Notes: generated by a model from the letters alone, not told the origin. 8,995 bases of DNA from CAYTET01 sp964436975 (GCA_964436975.1 CAYTET010000066.1:1-8995), one strand, 5' to 3'. Counted from the stretch's first letter, positions 1 to 6,174 are shown. Made by a program: numbers and translations.

Positions 1-1160
1 CTGATCGATTGGGTCTTGATCATGCCACTGGCGCCGGCGGCCGGAACACTGACCGTCTTTATGACAACCTGCTTGACGACTCCGCGGTCATCAATCTGGC
101 GGACAACCCGCTGCTTGTCATTCGAAAGGCCCGCGGTGTCATCCATGGTTTCCTTGACGACTTTCTGCAGCGTTGAAGTCTGCTTGAGCTTATTGCCCTT
201 GGTATCTTCCGTAACCTTAAACTGGGCCGTACCGAAGGTTTTCATAGTGCTGGCCTGTTTGGAGGCTTCCGTGTTGTCGCTGATGGAGAATTCAACTTCC
301 TCATCATCAGTCTCATCTTCTTTAATCAGATCATTGATGGATACTGATTCCGAGCCGATGTTGCCAGAGGCATTGGCGGCCACTTTTTCGCGGTTAAGAA
401 TGACGCGGTTGAGAAAATCACGCAGTTTGCTTTCATTCATCTGGATAATCTTGCCGTGGGCGGTTACCGAAACGCCGCCGCTCTCTTCCGAAACGACGAT
501 GGTAATGGCATCCGTTATTTCACTGATGCCGATAGCGGCCCGGTGACGGGCCCCGTAGCGGTGCGGCAGATCCATGCTGGTCGGCGGAAAATAGGCCGAG
601 GCGCAGGAAATCTTATCACCCTGAATGATAACGGCGCCGTCATGGAGCGGTGTAGAAGTATCAAATATTGTTGTCAGCAGCTCGGCCGAGACAATTGAAT
701 TGATCTGAACGCCGGTTTTGATGAAGTCATCAAGAGAATGGCTCTGCTCAATGGTGATCAGGGCCCCGGTTTTGCTTTCGGCCAGATGAGAAGTCGCCGC
801 CATCAGTTCATTGATAAGCTTTGTTTTCTCCGAGCCGGTCAGCACCGTCAGCCGGGAAAGAATATTTGTCTTGCCGATTCTTTCCAGCATACTTCTTATT
901 TCCGGCTGGAACAGCACAATAAGGGCTAAAAAGCCCCAGGACATGATGTTGTCCGTCAGCCAGGCCAGCGTGGTCAGGCCGAGAAATTTAGCAATGGCCT
1001 GCACAATGATCACAAAAAGGATGCCTTTGAATAACTGAATTGTACGTTGGTTGTTTTTAACAATCTTCAGCAGATAGTAAACCAAAACCCAGACCACGAT
1101 AATATCCACTGCGGTCCGAAGATAGGTTGCCAATGATTCATATGTTAAAGATATCGCCAT
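1..1160 (-). CDS. cdaA: Diadenylate cyclase CdaA, 3' end off the window edge
   Basis: This protein makes the second messenger c-di-AMP from two ATP at the membrane. I read 386 codons with no stop before the edge. Three hydrophobic helices (about residues 15-32, 41-60 and 67-85) lead into a DisA_N cyclase domain. Both signature motifs are intact: DGA at 174-176 (within TPLHDGAVII) and RHR at 205-207. An AGGAGTG Shine-Dalgarno at 1168-1174, 7 nt upstream, fixes the ATG at 1160. The usual family length is about 270-280 residues. Here the catalytic part ends near 260 and a tail of at least 120 residues follows, with an acidic stretch (EDETDDEEVE, 281-290) and then a Lys/Val/Thr-rich part. In Bacillota cdaA is normally followed by cdaR and glmM, which would lie beyond position 1. 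The upstream gene at 1222-1875 is 61 bp away on the same strand. No convincing promoter lies between them, so co-transcription is likely. Identification is secure; the tail's role is unknown. Confidence 0.95.
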   Translation of the reverse strand, partial: MAISLTYESLATYLRTAVDIIVVWVLVYYLLKIVKNNQRTIQLFKGILFVIIVQAIAKFLGLTTLAWLTDNIMSWGFLALIVLFQPEIRSMLERIGKTNILSRLTVLTGSEKTKLINELMAATSHLAESKTGALITIEQSHSLDDFIKTGVQINSIVSAELLTTIFDTSTPLHDGAVIIQGDKISCASAYFPPTSMDLPHRYGARHRAAIGISEITDAITIVVSEESGGVSVTAHGKIIQMNESKLRDFLNRVILNREKVAANASGNIGSESVSINDLIKEDETDDEEVEFSISDNTEASKQASTMKTFGTAQFKVTEDTKGNKLKQTSTLQKVVKETMDDTAGLSNDKQRVVRQIDDRGVVKQVVIKTVSVPAAGASGMIKTQSI

Positions 1161-1167
1161 GGCGTAT

Positions 1168-1174
1168 CACTCCT
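1168..1174 (-). promoter_or_regulatory. Ribosome binding site of cdaA
   Basis: On the minus strand AGGAGTG lies 7 nt before the ATG at 1160, and it decides the cdaA start. Confidence 0.8.
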
Positions 1175-1221
1175 ATCAGTTTATATGTCATTTTATCATA
1201 CATTTTACTAACCGGCCACCT

Positions 1222-1875
1222 TCATTTAGTCACCCAGGGGCACTGGCTGTAGGCACAGCGCATTAATATTGCCCGGTACAGCAGCATGACCCCGGCCCCG
1301 CACAGCGCCAAACCCATAATCACAACAAAGGCCGCAATGTACAGGATGCTGTCAGCCGAAATGACCTGGGAAAGCAGCTCGGCATAATACACCACAAACC
1401 CTGGAATCATGATCTTGGAAACAATATACAGGATTACCGTCACCGTAACGGCGGCCATATGAATCCGGCTGAGATGGACAACTTCATCATAGACATTGTT
1501 CATCTTCAGATTGAGCGCCTCACAGCGCCGGCCCACATAAAAGCCCGCGGGAATTGCCAGGATCAGATTGTAATAGATGGTATCTGAAATAAAAAACAGA
1601 ATAAGGTTGCAGCAGACGGTCAGGATAACAATCAGGACATCCTTTAAAACATAGAATATTTTAATCGCCTTGACGTAATACCATATCAGAGCGGCCACCC
1701 ATACGACTGCCGTGATCAGAAATACTGTATCCAGCGGCCATTTCAGGTAAAGGTAGTAATAGTCCGTCAGATAATTAAAGACATATTGTAATCCGGCCGC
1801 CGGCAGCCAGACAACCGCTGAAACAGCGCCTCCGCCCAGAATAATCGCAAATAGCTCCTTTTTCTTTTTCTCCAT
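1222..1875 (-). CDS. Unrecognised polytopic membrane protein upstream of cdaA (217 aa)
   Basis: I do not recognise this family. The protein starts with a basic MEKKKKE segment. It then shows about six hydrophobic segments (roughly residues 8-30, 48-67, 75-96, 97-115, 137-160 and 176-201). The longest polar stretch is at about 114-137 (starting GRRCEALNLK), between helices four and five. Three cysteines lie near the C-terminal end (C192, C207, C212). No signal-peptidase site or enzymatic motif is visible. A GAGG Shine-Dalgarno at 1882-1885, 6 nt before the ATG, supports the start. It ends 61 bp before cdaA on the same strand, with no terminator between them, so the two are probably one transcript. 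That makes a membrane role linked to c-di-AMP or envelope functions conceivable, but this is inference from position only. It could equally be an unrelated integral membrane protein. Confidence 0.8.
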   Translation of the reverse strand: MEKKKKELFAIILGGGAVSAVVWLPAAGLQYVFNYLTDYYYLYLKWPLDTVFLITAVVWVAALIWYYVKAIKIFYVLKDVLIVILTVCCNLILFFISDTIYYNLILAIPAGFYVGRRCEALNLKMNNVYDEVVHLSRIHMAAVTVTVILYIVSKIMIPGFVVYYAELLSQVISADSILYIAAFVVIMGLALCGAGVMLLYRAILMRCAYSQCPWVTK

Positions 1876-1894
1876 GGCGTACCTCGCTGTTTAT

Positions 1895-1922
1895 TTTATA
1901 TTATTTGCTATTAAAGTACAAA
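1895..1922 (-). promoter_or_regulatory. Candidate promoter for the 217-aa membrane protein gene and cdaA
   Basis: On the minus strand TTTGTA (1917-1922) is separated by 16 bp from TATAAA (1895-1900). Transcription would start near 1889, giving a leader of about 13 nt that just holds the GAGG site. The -35 box lies inside the spacer of the divergent traB-like promoter, so the two promoters would compete for polymerase. The -35 match is weak, so this is a tentative call. Confidence 0.35.
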
Positions 1923-1934
1923 CGGCCCTATAAT
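1905..1934 (+). promoter_or_regulatory. Promoter of the TraB-family gene, apparently leaderless
   Basis: TTGCTA (1905-1910), an 18-bp spacer and a perfect TATAAT (1929-1934) form a good sigma-A-type promoter. The ATG at 1942 begins only 7 nt after the -10 box, so the expected start of transcription is at or next to the start codon. No purine-rich Shine-Dalgarno is present. The -10 box lies in the perfect 14-bp palindrome at 1928-1941. Confidence 0.65.
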
Positions 1935-1941
1935 TATAGGC
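1928..1941. repeat. Perfect 14-bp palindrome at the traB-like promoter
   Basis: CCTATAATTATAGG reads the same on both strands and ends one base before the ATG at 1942. It contains TATAAT in both orientations. It may be chance around an AT-rich -10 box, or an operator covering the transcription start. Confidence 0.5.
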
Positions 1942-3117
1942 ATGAACGAAACACAATCCGAAACGGTCAAGCCTATCAGCCTTGCCTATAAGGACAAAGA
2001 GATTACGCTGATTCCCACCGCCCATATATCCAAAGAAAGTGCCGCTTTAACCGCGCAGATAATTGATGAGATTAAGCCTGACACGATCTGCATCGAACTG
2101 GATGAAGACCGCTACAAATCCATCAGCAATCCGCAGAATTACCGCAACACGGACATTTCCAAGGTCATAAAAGAGCATAAGACCGGCTTTTTGCTGGTTA
2201 ATCTGATTCTTTCAAACTACCAGAAGAAACTGGCTGCCCAGCTGGGCAGCACTTCCGGTCAGGAAATGAAAGTCGGCATTGAAAAAGCCAAGGAGCTGAA
2301 TGCCAATCTTGTTCTGGCCGACCGCCGGCTGCAGACAACCTTCTCACGTATCTGGGCTAACATGAATTTTATCGATAAGATCAAAATGCTTTCAATGCTG
2401 GTATCAGCGGCTTCGGATGATGAGCAGATCAGCGAAGAAGATCTGCGCAATCTGCAGCAGACAGATATGCTGCAGGCTGCCCTGAAAGATGTCTCACAGG
2501 CTTTTCCCAAGATTACCGATGTTCTGGTGGTTGAGCGGGATAAATACCTGGCTTATAAAATAAAAACAGCACCCGGGACTAAAATTGTGGCTATACTGGG
2601 TGCAGCCCACACCATCGGCATTCAGCAATACCTGAATGAAGATTATGATATTGCCCCGCTGGATGAAATACCGCCCAAAAAACTATCTTCTAAAATCATC
2701 CGCTGGATAATTCCGGTCATTCTGATTGCCGCCATCATCGCCTGCTTCAGCATCAACCCGGATTTAGGCTGGAACAGCCTCAAGTCCTGGATCTTAATTA
2801 ACGGAACCCTTTCCGCCTTAGGAGCGCTGGCGGCCGGAGCGCATCCGCTGTCAATTCTGGTAGCGTTTGTCGCGGCTCCCATTACTTCACTCAATCCCCT
2901 GCTGGCTTCGGGCTGGTTTGCCGGACTGACCGAAGCCGCCCTGCGCAAACCCAAAGTTGAAGACTTTGACAATCTGGCTGTTGATCTAAACAGTTTCAAA
3001 GGCTTTCTGCGCAACCGGGTCACCAAGATACTGCTGATTGTCATCTTTTCAAATATCGGCAGTTCCATTGGTTCATTTGTTTCCGGCATCGGCATTATCC
3101 GCTCGCTCTTTGACTAG
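1942..3117 (+). CDS. TraB/PrgY-family membrane protein (TIKI-like fold)
   Basis: The family is named for the enterococcal pheromone-shutdown proteins TraB/PrgY and is related to the animal TIKI proteases. Its bacterial chromosomal members have no settled function. The soluble N-terminal domain (about residues 11-245) shows the conserved elements: TAHIS with H28, the acidic IELDEDRY with E52 and R57, LADRRL near 125-130, VVERDKYLA near 196-204, and GAAHTIGI with H223. The C-terminal third carries about four membrane helices (roughly 254-270, 283-300, 302-318 and 362-386). It also has the family signature around NPLLASGWFAGLTEA and RKPKVEDF (318-342). The length of 391 residues is normal. ATG 1942 is the only sensible start, because an in-frame stop lies at 1912 and no ATG, GTG or TTG follows it before 1942. 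The transcript looks leaderless. Putative metal-dependent peptidase activity is inferred from the TIKI relationship only. The gene appears monocistronic. Confidence 0.88.
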   Translation: MNETQSETVKPISLAYKDKEITLIPTAHISKESAALTAQIIDEIKPDTICIELDEDRYKSISNPQNYRNTDISKVIKEHKTGFLLVNLILSNYQKKLAAQLGSTSGQEMKVGIEKAKELNANLVLADRRLQTTFSRIWANMNFIDKIKMLSMLVSAASDDEQISEEDLRNLQQTDMLQAALKDVSQAFPKITDVLVVERDKYLAYKIKTAPGTKIVAILGAAHTIGIQQYLNEDYDIAPLDEIPPKKLSSKIIRWIIPVILIAAIIACFSINPDLGWNSLKSWILINGTLSALGALAAGAHPLSILVAFVAAPITSLNPLLASGWFAGLTEAALRKPKVEDFDNLAVDLNSFKGFLRNRVTKILLIVIFSNIGSSIGSFVSGIGIIRSLFD

Positions 3118-3139
3118 CCGACATCTCCTTATCAGCAGT

Positions 3140-3163
3140 AAAGCGGCGTCAGGCCGCTTTTTT
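3140..3163 (+). terminator. Rho-independent terminator after the TraB-family gene
   Basis: An 8-bp perfect stem, AAAGCGGC (3140-3147) with GCCGCTTT (3153-3160), has a 5-nt loop and runs into a T-rich tract. It begins 22 nt after the stop codon at 3117. Confidence 0.88.
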
Positions 3164-3169
3164 CTTCAC

Positions 3170-3198
3170 TTGATTTGTTTTCAACTACAGCCTATAAT
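3170..3198 (+). promoter_or_regulatory. Promoter of the LexA-like regulator gene
   Basis: TTGATT (3170-3175), a 17-bp spacer and a perfect TATAAT (3193-3198) form a strong housekeeping promoter. Transcription would start near 3205, directly at the AGAGGTG ribosome binding site (3205-3211), giving a leader of only about 12 nt. I see no clear operator palindrome of SOS-box type in it. Confidence 0.75.
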
Positions 3199-3216
3199 TT
3201 CAGCAGAGGTGAACCT

Positions 3217-3825
3217 ATGTCATTTGCCGCTAATTTACGCTATCTGCGTCACCGCGACCGCTGTTCACAGAACAGCCTGGCCGCCAGTCTTGGCTATAAA
3301 TCCTTTACAACCATTCAGAAATGGGAAGACGGCTCGGCTGTCCCGCCCTACCGGACCCTGCAGCAGCTGGCTGATTTTTTCCATGTAACCACCGCTAGTC
3401 TGATGAATGATGATCTTACAGTCGGCAGCCGGCCCCTTTCGATACCCATTCTGGGCGTTGTACGAGGCGGCGAGCCGATTTTTGCTGAAACTAATTATAT
3501 TGGCTATGAACCGGCGGCCGGCACACCGGATGAAAGTCCTACGGGTTTTTATCTGCAGGTGGTCGGTGATTCAATGAGAGATGCCCGCATCCTGCCCGGC
3601 GATCTGGTATATGTCAGGCCGCAGGATTATCTGGATGAGGGCGATATCGGCGTCGTTCTTCTAGAGGATGAGGCAACCATCAAAAGAATCCACTATCAGC
3701 AGAAAAACATGATTCTGACTCCGGCCAATGAAAACTACCAGCCGATCATCCTGACCCCGGCAGATATTGAAGCCCGGCATGTCCGTATTGTCGGCAAGGT
3801 CTTATATGACAAAATCAGGTTTTAA
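3217..3825 (+). CDS. XRE-family regulator with S24 (LexA-like) peptidase domain
   Basis: This is a predicted DNA-binding repressor that can respond to damage or stress by self-cleavage, of the HdiR/CI type rather than true LexA. Its N-terminal domain is an XRE helix-turn-helix (about residues 4-63, including SLAASLGYKS and TIQKWEDG), not the winged LexA domain. The C-terminal half is an S24 peptidase with nucleophile S119 in VVGDSMRDARILPGDLVYVR and general-base K156 in DEATIKRIHY. The usual cleavage site Ala-Gly is here Gly84-Gly85 in VVRGGEP. The ATG at 3217 is chosen because AGAGGTG lies 5 nt upstream; a longer reading from TTG 3175 would overlap the promoter. The protein has 202 residues. 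The DUF1294 gene follows 2 bp after its stop, so the two form one unit. Target genes are unknown. Confidence 0.9.
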   Translation: MSFAANLRYLRHRDRCSQNSLAASLGYKSFTTIQKWEDGSAVPPYRTLQQLADFFHVTTASLMNDDLTVGSRPLSIPILGVVRGGEPIFAETNYIGYEPAAGTPDESPTGFYLQVVGDSMRDARILPGDLVYVRPQDYLDEGDIGVVLLEDEATIKRIHYQQKNMILTPANENYQPIILTPADIEARHVRIVGKVLYDKIRF

Positions 3826-3827
3826 AA

Positions 3828-4112
3828 ATGCTTAAAATACTGACAAATGATCTTTTTGTCGGCTGGCTGGTTGTCATCAACCTGCTGGCCGTTGTCATAA
3901 TGGGTCTGGACAAGCAGGCTGCCAAGCACAAAAAGCACCGTGTTGCGGAAAAAGTTCTTTTTCTGGTGGCTTTTGCCGGGGGAGAAGTGGGCATCTTCAT
4001 TGCCATGCTGCTGTTCCGCCACAAAACCAAACACCGTTACTTTTATTTAATCCTTTTGCTTATTCTGATCGTGCATATCGGTCTTATCTATCTGCTGACC
4101 TGTCTGCTCTGA
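3828..4112 (+). CDS. DUF1294 small membrane protein (94 aa)
   Basis: This small integral membrane protein belongs to the DUF1294 family, whose function is unknown. The family pattern is clear: GLDKQAAKHKKHRVAEKVLF (26-45), then a helix with AFAGGEVGIFIAM (48-60) and the FRHKTKHRYF segment (63-72). Three membrane helices are predicted at about residues 9-27, 42-62 and 71-92. Length is normal for the family. It starts 2 bp after the stop of the LexA-like gene. Only a weak AGG (3817-3819) lies before the ATG, so translation is probably coupled to the upstream gene. Its own stop is 2 bp from that of convergent rimO, and no terminator hairpin is visible at the junction. Whether the upstream regulator controls this protein or merely shares its transcript cannot be told from the sequence. 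Confidence 0.87.
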   Translation: MLKILTNDLFVGWLVVINLLAVVIMGLDKQAAKHKKHRVAEKVLFLVAFAGGEVGIFIAMLLFRHKTKHRYFYLILLLILIVHIGLIYLLTCLL

Positions 4113-4114
4113 TA

Positions 4115-5404
4115 TCATTCAGCCAGCGTACCGCTCAAATCATAGGCATTGCTGCCGGTAATTCTAACCTTGACGACTGTGCCGGCCGGTAAATAAAAGC
4201 CGGCTGTAAAGCGGACATGCCCGTCGATATCATCAGGAGCGTTGCGCCAGCTGCGGCCCTGATAGATATTGCGCAGGGCATCTTTTTTTTCTATCAGCAC
4301 CTGCTGGACCGTTCCGATCATTTTACGGTTGTTTTCCGCCGCAATCTCTTCCTGCACCTTCATTAATTCATCCAGCCGTCTTTCGGCTGTATCATGGTCG
4401 ACCTGAGCCATGTCATAGGCCGGGGTGCCCTCTTCGCGGGAATATACAAAGCCGCCCAGCCTGTCCCAGCGGATCAGTCTGACAAAATCAAGCATCTTCC
4501 TGAAGTCTTCATCCGTTTCCTGGGGAAAGCCAACCATCATGGTAGTGCGCAGAACCGCCTGGGGGAAAAGCTGTCTGATATGATCGACCTGCCGGATGAT
4601 CTGGCTGATGTCATTGGGCCGCCGCATAAACTTCAGCATCCTGTCGCTGCCATGCTGGACCGGAATATCAAAATAGGGTATCACCTTGTCACAGCTTTTC
4701 ATTGCCTGCAGCAGTTCTTCGGTAATCTCACCCGGATACATGTATAGAATTCGAATCCACTGCAGTCCGTCAATTTCATTCAGCCTTTTCAGCAGATCCG
4801 CCAGCCGGAATGAATGATCGATGTCATAGCCGTAAAAAGTTGAATCCTGGGCCACCAGATTTAATTCCTTTACCCCTCCGGCCGCCATCTGCCGGCTTTG
4901 CTCAGCCAGCAGATCAGCCGGTTCGCTGACATTGTTTCCCCTGATCAGCGGAATGGCGCAGTAAGCACAGCGGTGCGAGCAGCCGTCCGCAATTCTCAGG
5001 TAAGCCGTCCAGGGCTGGGTAGCCAGCAGAAGCCGCTGCTCACCAGCCGGTTCACTTTTCAGCAAGGCTGAAAAAATAGCCGGCATATTCTTATATTCAT
5101 CAATTGAAATAAAGCAGTCAACCTCACCAAGTTCAGCCCTCAGCTCTTCTTTATAGCGCTGCACCAGACAGCCCATGACAATTAAAAAACGGCATTTATG
5201 CTTTTTATATTCAGCCATCTGCAGAATGGTATTGATTGATTCTTCTTTAGCGCTTTCGATAAAACCGCAGGTATTGACAACGATGGCATCCGCATCCTGC
5301 GGCAGATCAACAAACTGATGACCCTGCGCCTGCAGAAAACTCATGGCCTTCTGGGTATCAACAAGATTTTTAGAGCAGCCCAGTGAAACAAAACCGATTT
5401 TCAT
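4115..5404 (-). CDS. rimO: Ribosomal protein S12 methylthiotransferase RimO
   Basis: RimO is a radical-SAM enzyme that adds a methylthio group to the beta carbon of a conserved aspartate of ribosomal protein S12. Domains appear in the expected order. The UPF0004 domain has cluster-binding cysteines C10 (SLGCSKN), C46 (VNTCGF) and C79 (VMGCLVQRY). The radical SAM core has C142, C146 and C149 (GCSHRCAYCAIP). A C-terminal TRAM domain covers about residues 363-428. RSWRNAPDDIDGHV (385-398) and LRIADGCSHRCAYCAIPLIRG are typical of RimO; MiaB has a different IVPY-type sequence after the third cysteine. At 429 residues it is full length. The ATG at 5404 has AGGGAG about 9 nt upstream. Both [4Fe-4S] sites are complete, so an active enzyme is expected. 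It stands alone on the minus strand, convergent with the DUF1294 gene. Confidence 0.95.
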   Translation of the reverse strand: MKIGFVSLGCSKNLVDTQKAMSFLQAQGHQFVDLPQDADAIVVNTCGFIESAKEESINTILQMAEYKKHKCRFLIVMGCLVQRYKEELRAELGEVDCFISIDEYKNMPAIFSALLKSEPAGEQRLLLATQPWTAYLRIADGCSHRCAYCAIPLIRGNNVSEPADLLAEQSRQMAAGGVKELNLVAQDSTFYGYDIDHSFRLADLLKRLNEIDGLQWIRILYMYPGEITEELLQAMKSCDKVIPYFDIPVQHGSDRMLKFMRRPNDISQIIRQVDHIRQLFPQAVLRTTMMVGFPQETDEDFRKMLDFVRLIRWDRLGGFVYSREEGTPAYDMAQVDHDTAERRLDELMKVQEEIAAENNRKMIGTVQQVLIEKKDALRNIYQGRSWRNAPDDIDGHVRFTAGFYLPAGTVVKVRITGSNAYDLSGTLAE

Positions 5405-5573
5405 TTCTCATTCTCCCTGATTTTCTTATTCTATTCTAAACTAATGAAACCCTTACTGCCACTGTTTATGCAGGATAAAAAAATGATTTGGCATTTACTG
5501 ATTCTCTATTTTTATTTCGTATGAAAAATTAAATTTACCCCCATTTTTGAGTTTCTTTAACTTGAAAAAGGGC

Positions 5574-5602
5574 TTGAATGTTAAGGTTTGATATGGTAAC
5601 AT
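5574..5602 (+). promoter_or_regulatory. Promoter of the tRNA operon
   Basis: TTGAAT (5574-5579) and TAACAT (5597-5602) are separated by 17 bp, and a TGG extension precedes the -10 box (extended -10). The expected transcription start is near 5609, about 24 nt before the first tRNA. The rest of the 228-bp gap 5405-5632 shows no open frame or hairpin I can support. Confidence 0.65.
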
Positions 5603-5632
5603 AGTCTAGCACGGCAAACAGAGCTGTTATAT

Positions 5633-5709
5633 CGGGATGTCGCACAGCTTGGTAGTGCACTTGGTTTGGGACCAAGGGGTCGCAGGTTCAAATCCTGTCA
5701 TCCCGACCA
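5633..5709 (+). tRNA. tRNA-Pro (anticodon TGG)
   Basis: This is a 77-nt cloverleaf with an encoded CCA end. The acceptor CGGGATG pairs with CATCCCG. The anticodon stem CTTGG/CCAAG encloses the loop TTTGGGA, with U33 present. It is the first gene of a six-tRNA operon. Confidence 0.96.
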
Positions 5710-5714
5710 TCGAT

Positions 5715-5791
5715 GGCGGGGTAGCTTAGTTGGTTAGAGCGATCGGTTCATACCCGGTAGGTCGTGAGTTCGAGTCTCACTCCCGCTACCA
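5715..5791 (+). tRNA. Elongator tRNA-Met (anticodon CAT)
   Basis: This is a 77-nt cloverleaf with an encoded CCA. The acceptor GGCGGGG pairs with TCCCGCT through two G-U pairs. The anticodon loop is TTCATAC, with normal U33. It lacks the C1-A72 mismatch and the GGG/CCC anticodon stem of the initiator, and its body resembles Bacillus elongator Met tRNA. Confidence 0.92.
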
Positions 5792-5827
5792 TATTATTAT
5801 CTTATCGCAGTACTTGACCAAGGACAT

Positions 5828-5904
5828 GGACCCTTAGCTCAATTGGTCAGAGCCACCGGCCCATAACCGGTAGGTCGCAGGTTCGAGCCCTGCAGGGTCC
5901 ACCA
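5828..5904 (+). tRNA. tRNA-Ile2 (anticodon CAT, lysidine-modified type)
   Basis: This is a 77-nt cloverleaf with an encoded CCA. The acceptor GGACCCT pairs with AGGGTCC, and the body resembles Bacillus Ile2, the AUA-reading tRNA whose C34 is changed to lysidine by TilS. A generic annotator may call it Met because the gene anticodon is CAT. The anticodon stem ACCGG/CCGGT encloses CCCATAA, so position 33 (base 5861) is C instead of U. Confidence 0.87.
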
Positions 5905-5910
5905 TATTTT

Positions 5911-6001
5911 GGAGGAATACCCAAGTGGTTGAAGGGACCGGTCTTGAAAACCGGCAGGACGGAAAACCGTCGCCTGGGTTCGAATCCCAGTTCCTCCGCC
6001 A
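5911..6001 (+). tRNA. tRNA-Ser (anticodon TGA)
   Basis: This is a 91-nt class II tRNA with a long variable arm and an encoded CCA. The acceptor GGAGGAA pairs with TTCCTCC, with discriminator G as usual for Ser. The anticodon stem CCGGT/ACCGG encloses CTTGAAA. Confidence 0.96.
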
Positions 6002-6009
6002 TAAAACAT

Positions 6010-6086
6010 CGCGAGGTAGAGCAGCCTGGTAGCTCGTCGGGCCCATAACCCGGAGGTCGGGGGTTCAAATCCCCCCTTCGCAACCA
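6010..6086 (+). tRNA. Initiator tRNA-fMet (anticodon CAT)
   Basis: This 77-nt cloverleaf has the initiator marks: unpaired C1-A72 (CGCGAGG with CTTCGCA), an A11-U24 pair, and three G-C pairs (GGG/CCC) closing the anticodon loop. CCA is encoded. The loop is CCCATAA, so position 33 (base 6043) is C, where bacterial initiators normally have U. Confidence 0.95.
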
Positions 6087-6089
6087 TTC

Positions 6090-6165
6090 GGATCCGTAGC
6101 TCAGCTGGTAGAGCAGTAGACTGAAAATCTACGTGTCGCTGGTTCAACTCCGGCCAGATCCACCA
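6090..6165 (+). tRNA. tRNA-Phe (anticodon GAA)
   Basis: This is a 76-nt cloverleaf with an encoded CCA. The anticodon stem GTAGA/TCTAC encloses CTGAAAA with U33. The acceptor GGATCCG against CAGATCC leaves one C6-A67 mismatch (bases 6095 and 6156). All other stems pair, with one G-U in the T stem. It is the last gene of the tRNA operon. Confidence 0.93.
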
Positions 6166-6174
6166 TTTGTAAAG

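Noticed and set aside
16..546. 176-residue plus-strand open frame at the left edge
   Set aside because: It is the shadow of cdaA, whose DGA and RHR motifs and ribosome binding site are on the minus strand.
1161..1221. Separate promoter for cdaA in the 61-bp gap (TATGAT or TATAAA on the minus strand)
   Set aside because: Neither -10-like box has a recognisable -35 partner at proper spacing.
2643..3095. 150-residue open frame antisense to the TraB-family gene
   Set aside because: The sense protein has conserved family motifs throughout; the antisense frame is Ser/Arg-rich with no motif or ribosome binding site.
4181..4204. Possible terminator hairpin GCCGGC (4181-4186) with GCCGGC (4199-4204) near the rimO 3' end
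   Set aside because: There is no T run after it on either strand, it lies within the rimO coding region, and GCCGGC is a common self-complementary hexamer in this sequence.
4115..5404. Calling the methylthiotransferase MiaB instead of RimO
   Set aside because: The sequence after the third SAM cysteine (AIPLIRG) and the RSWRNAPDDIDG segment fit RimO, not the IVPYTRG-type sequence of MiaB.
5405..5480. Promoter for rimO around TAGAAT repeats on the minus strand
   Set aside because: No acceptable -35 element at 16-18 bp could be found, so I do not list it as a feature.
5834..6147. Overlapping minus-strand open frames of 70-102 residues across the tRNA cluster
   Set aside because: They are antisense to three tRNA genes (Ile2, Ser, fMet) and part of a fourth (Phe), and their sequences are the well-known false proteins read from tRNA repeats.
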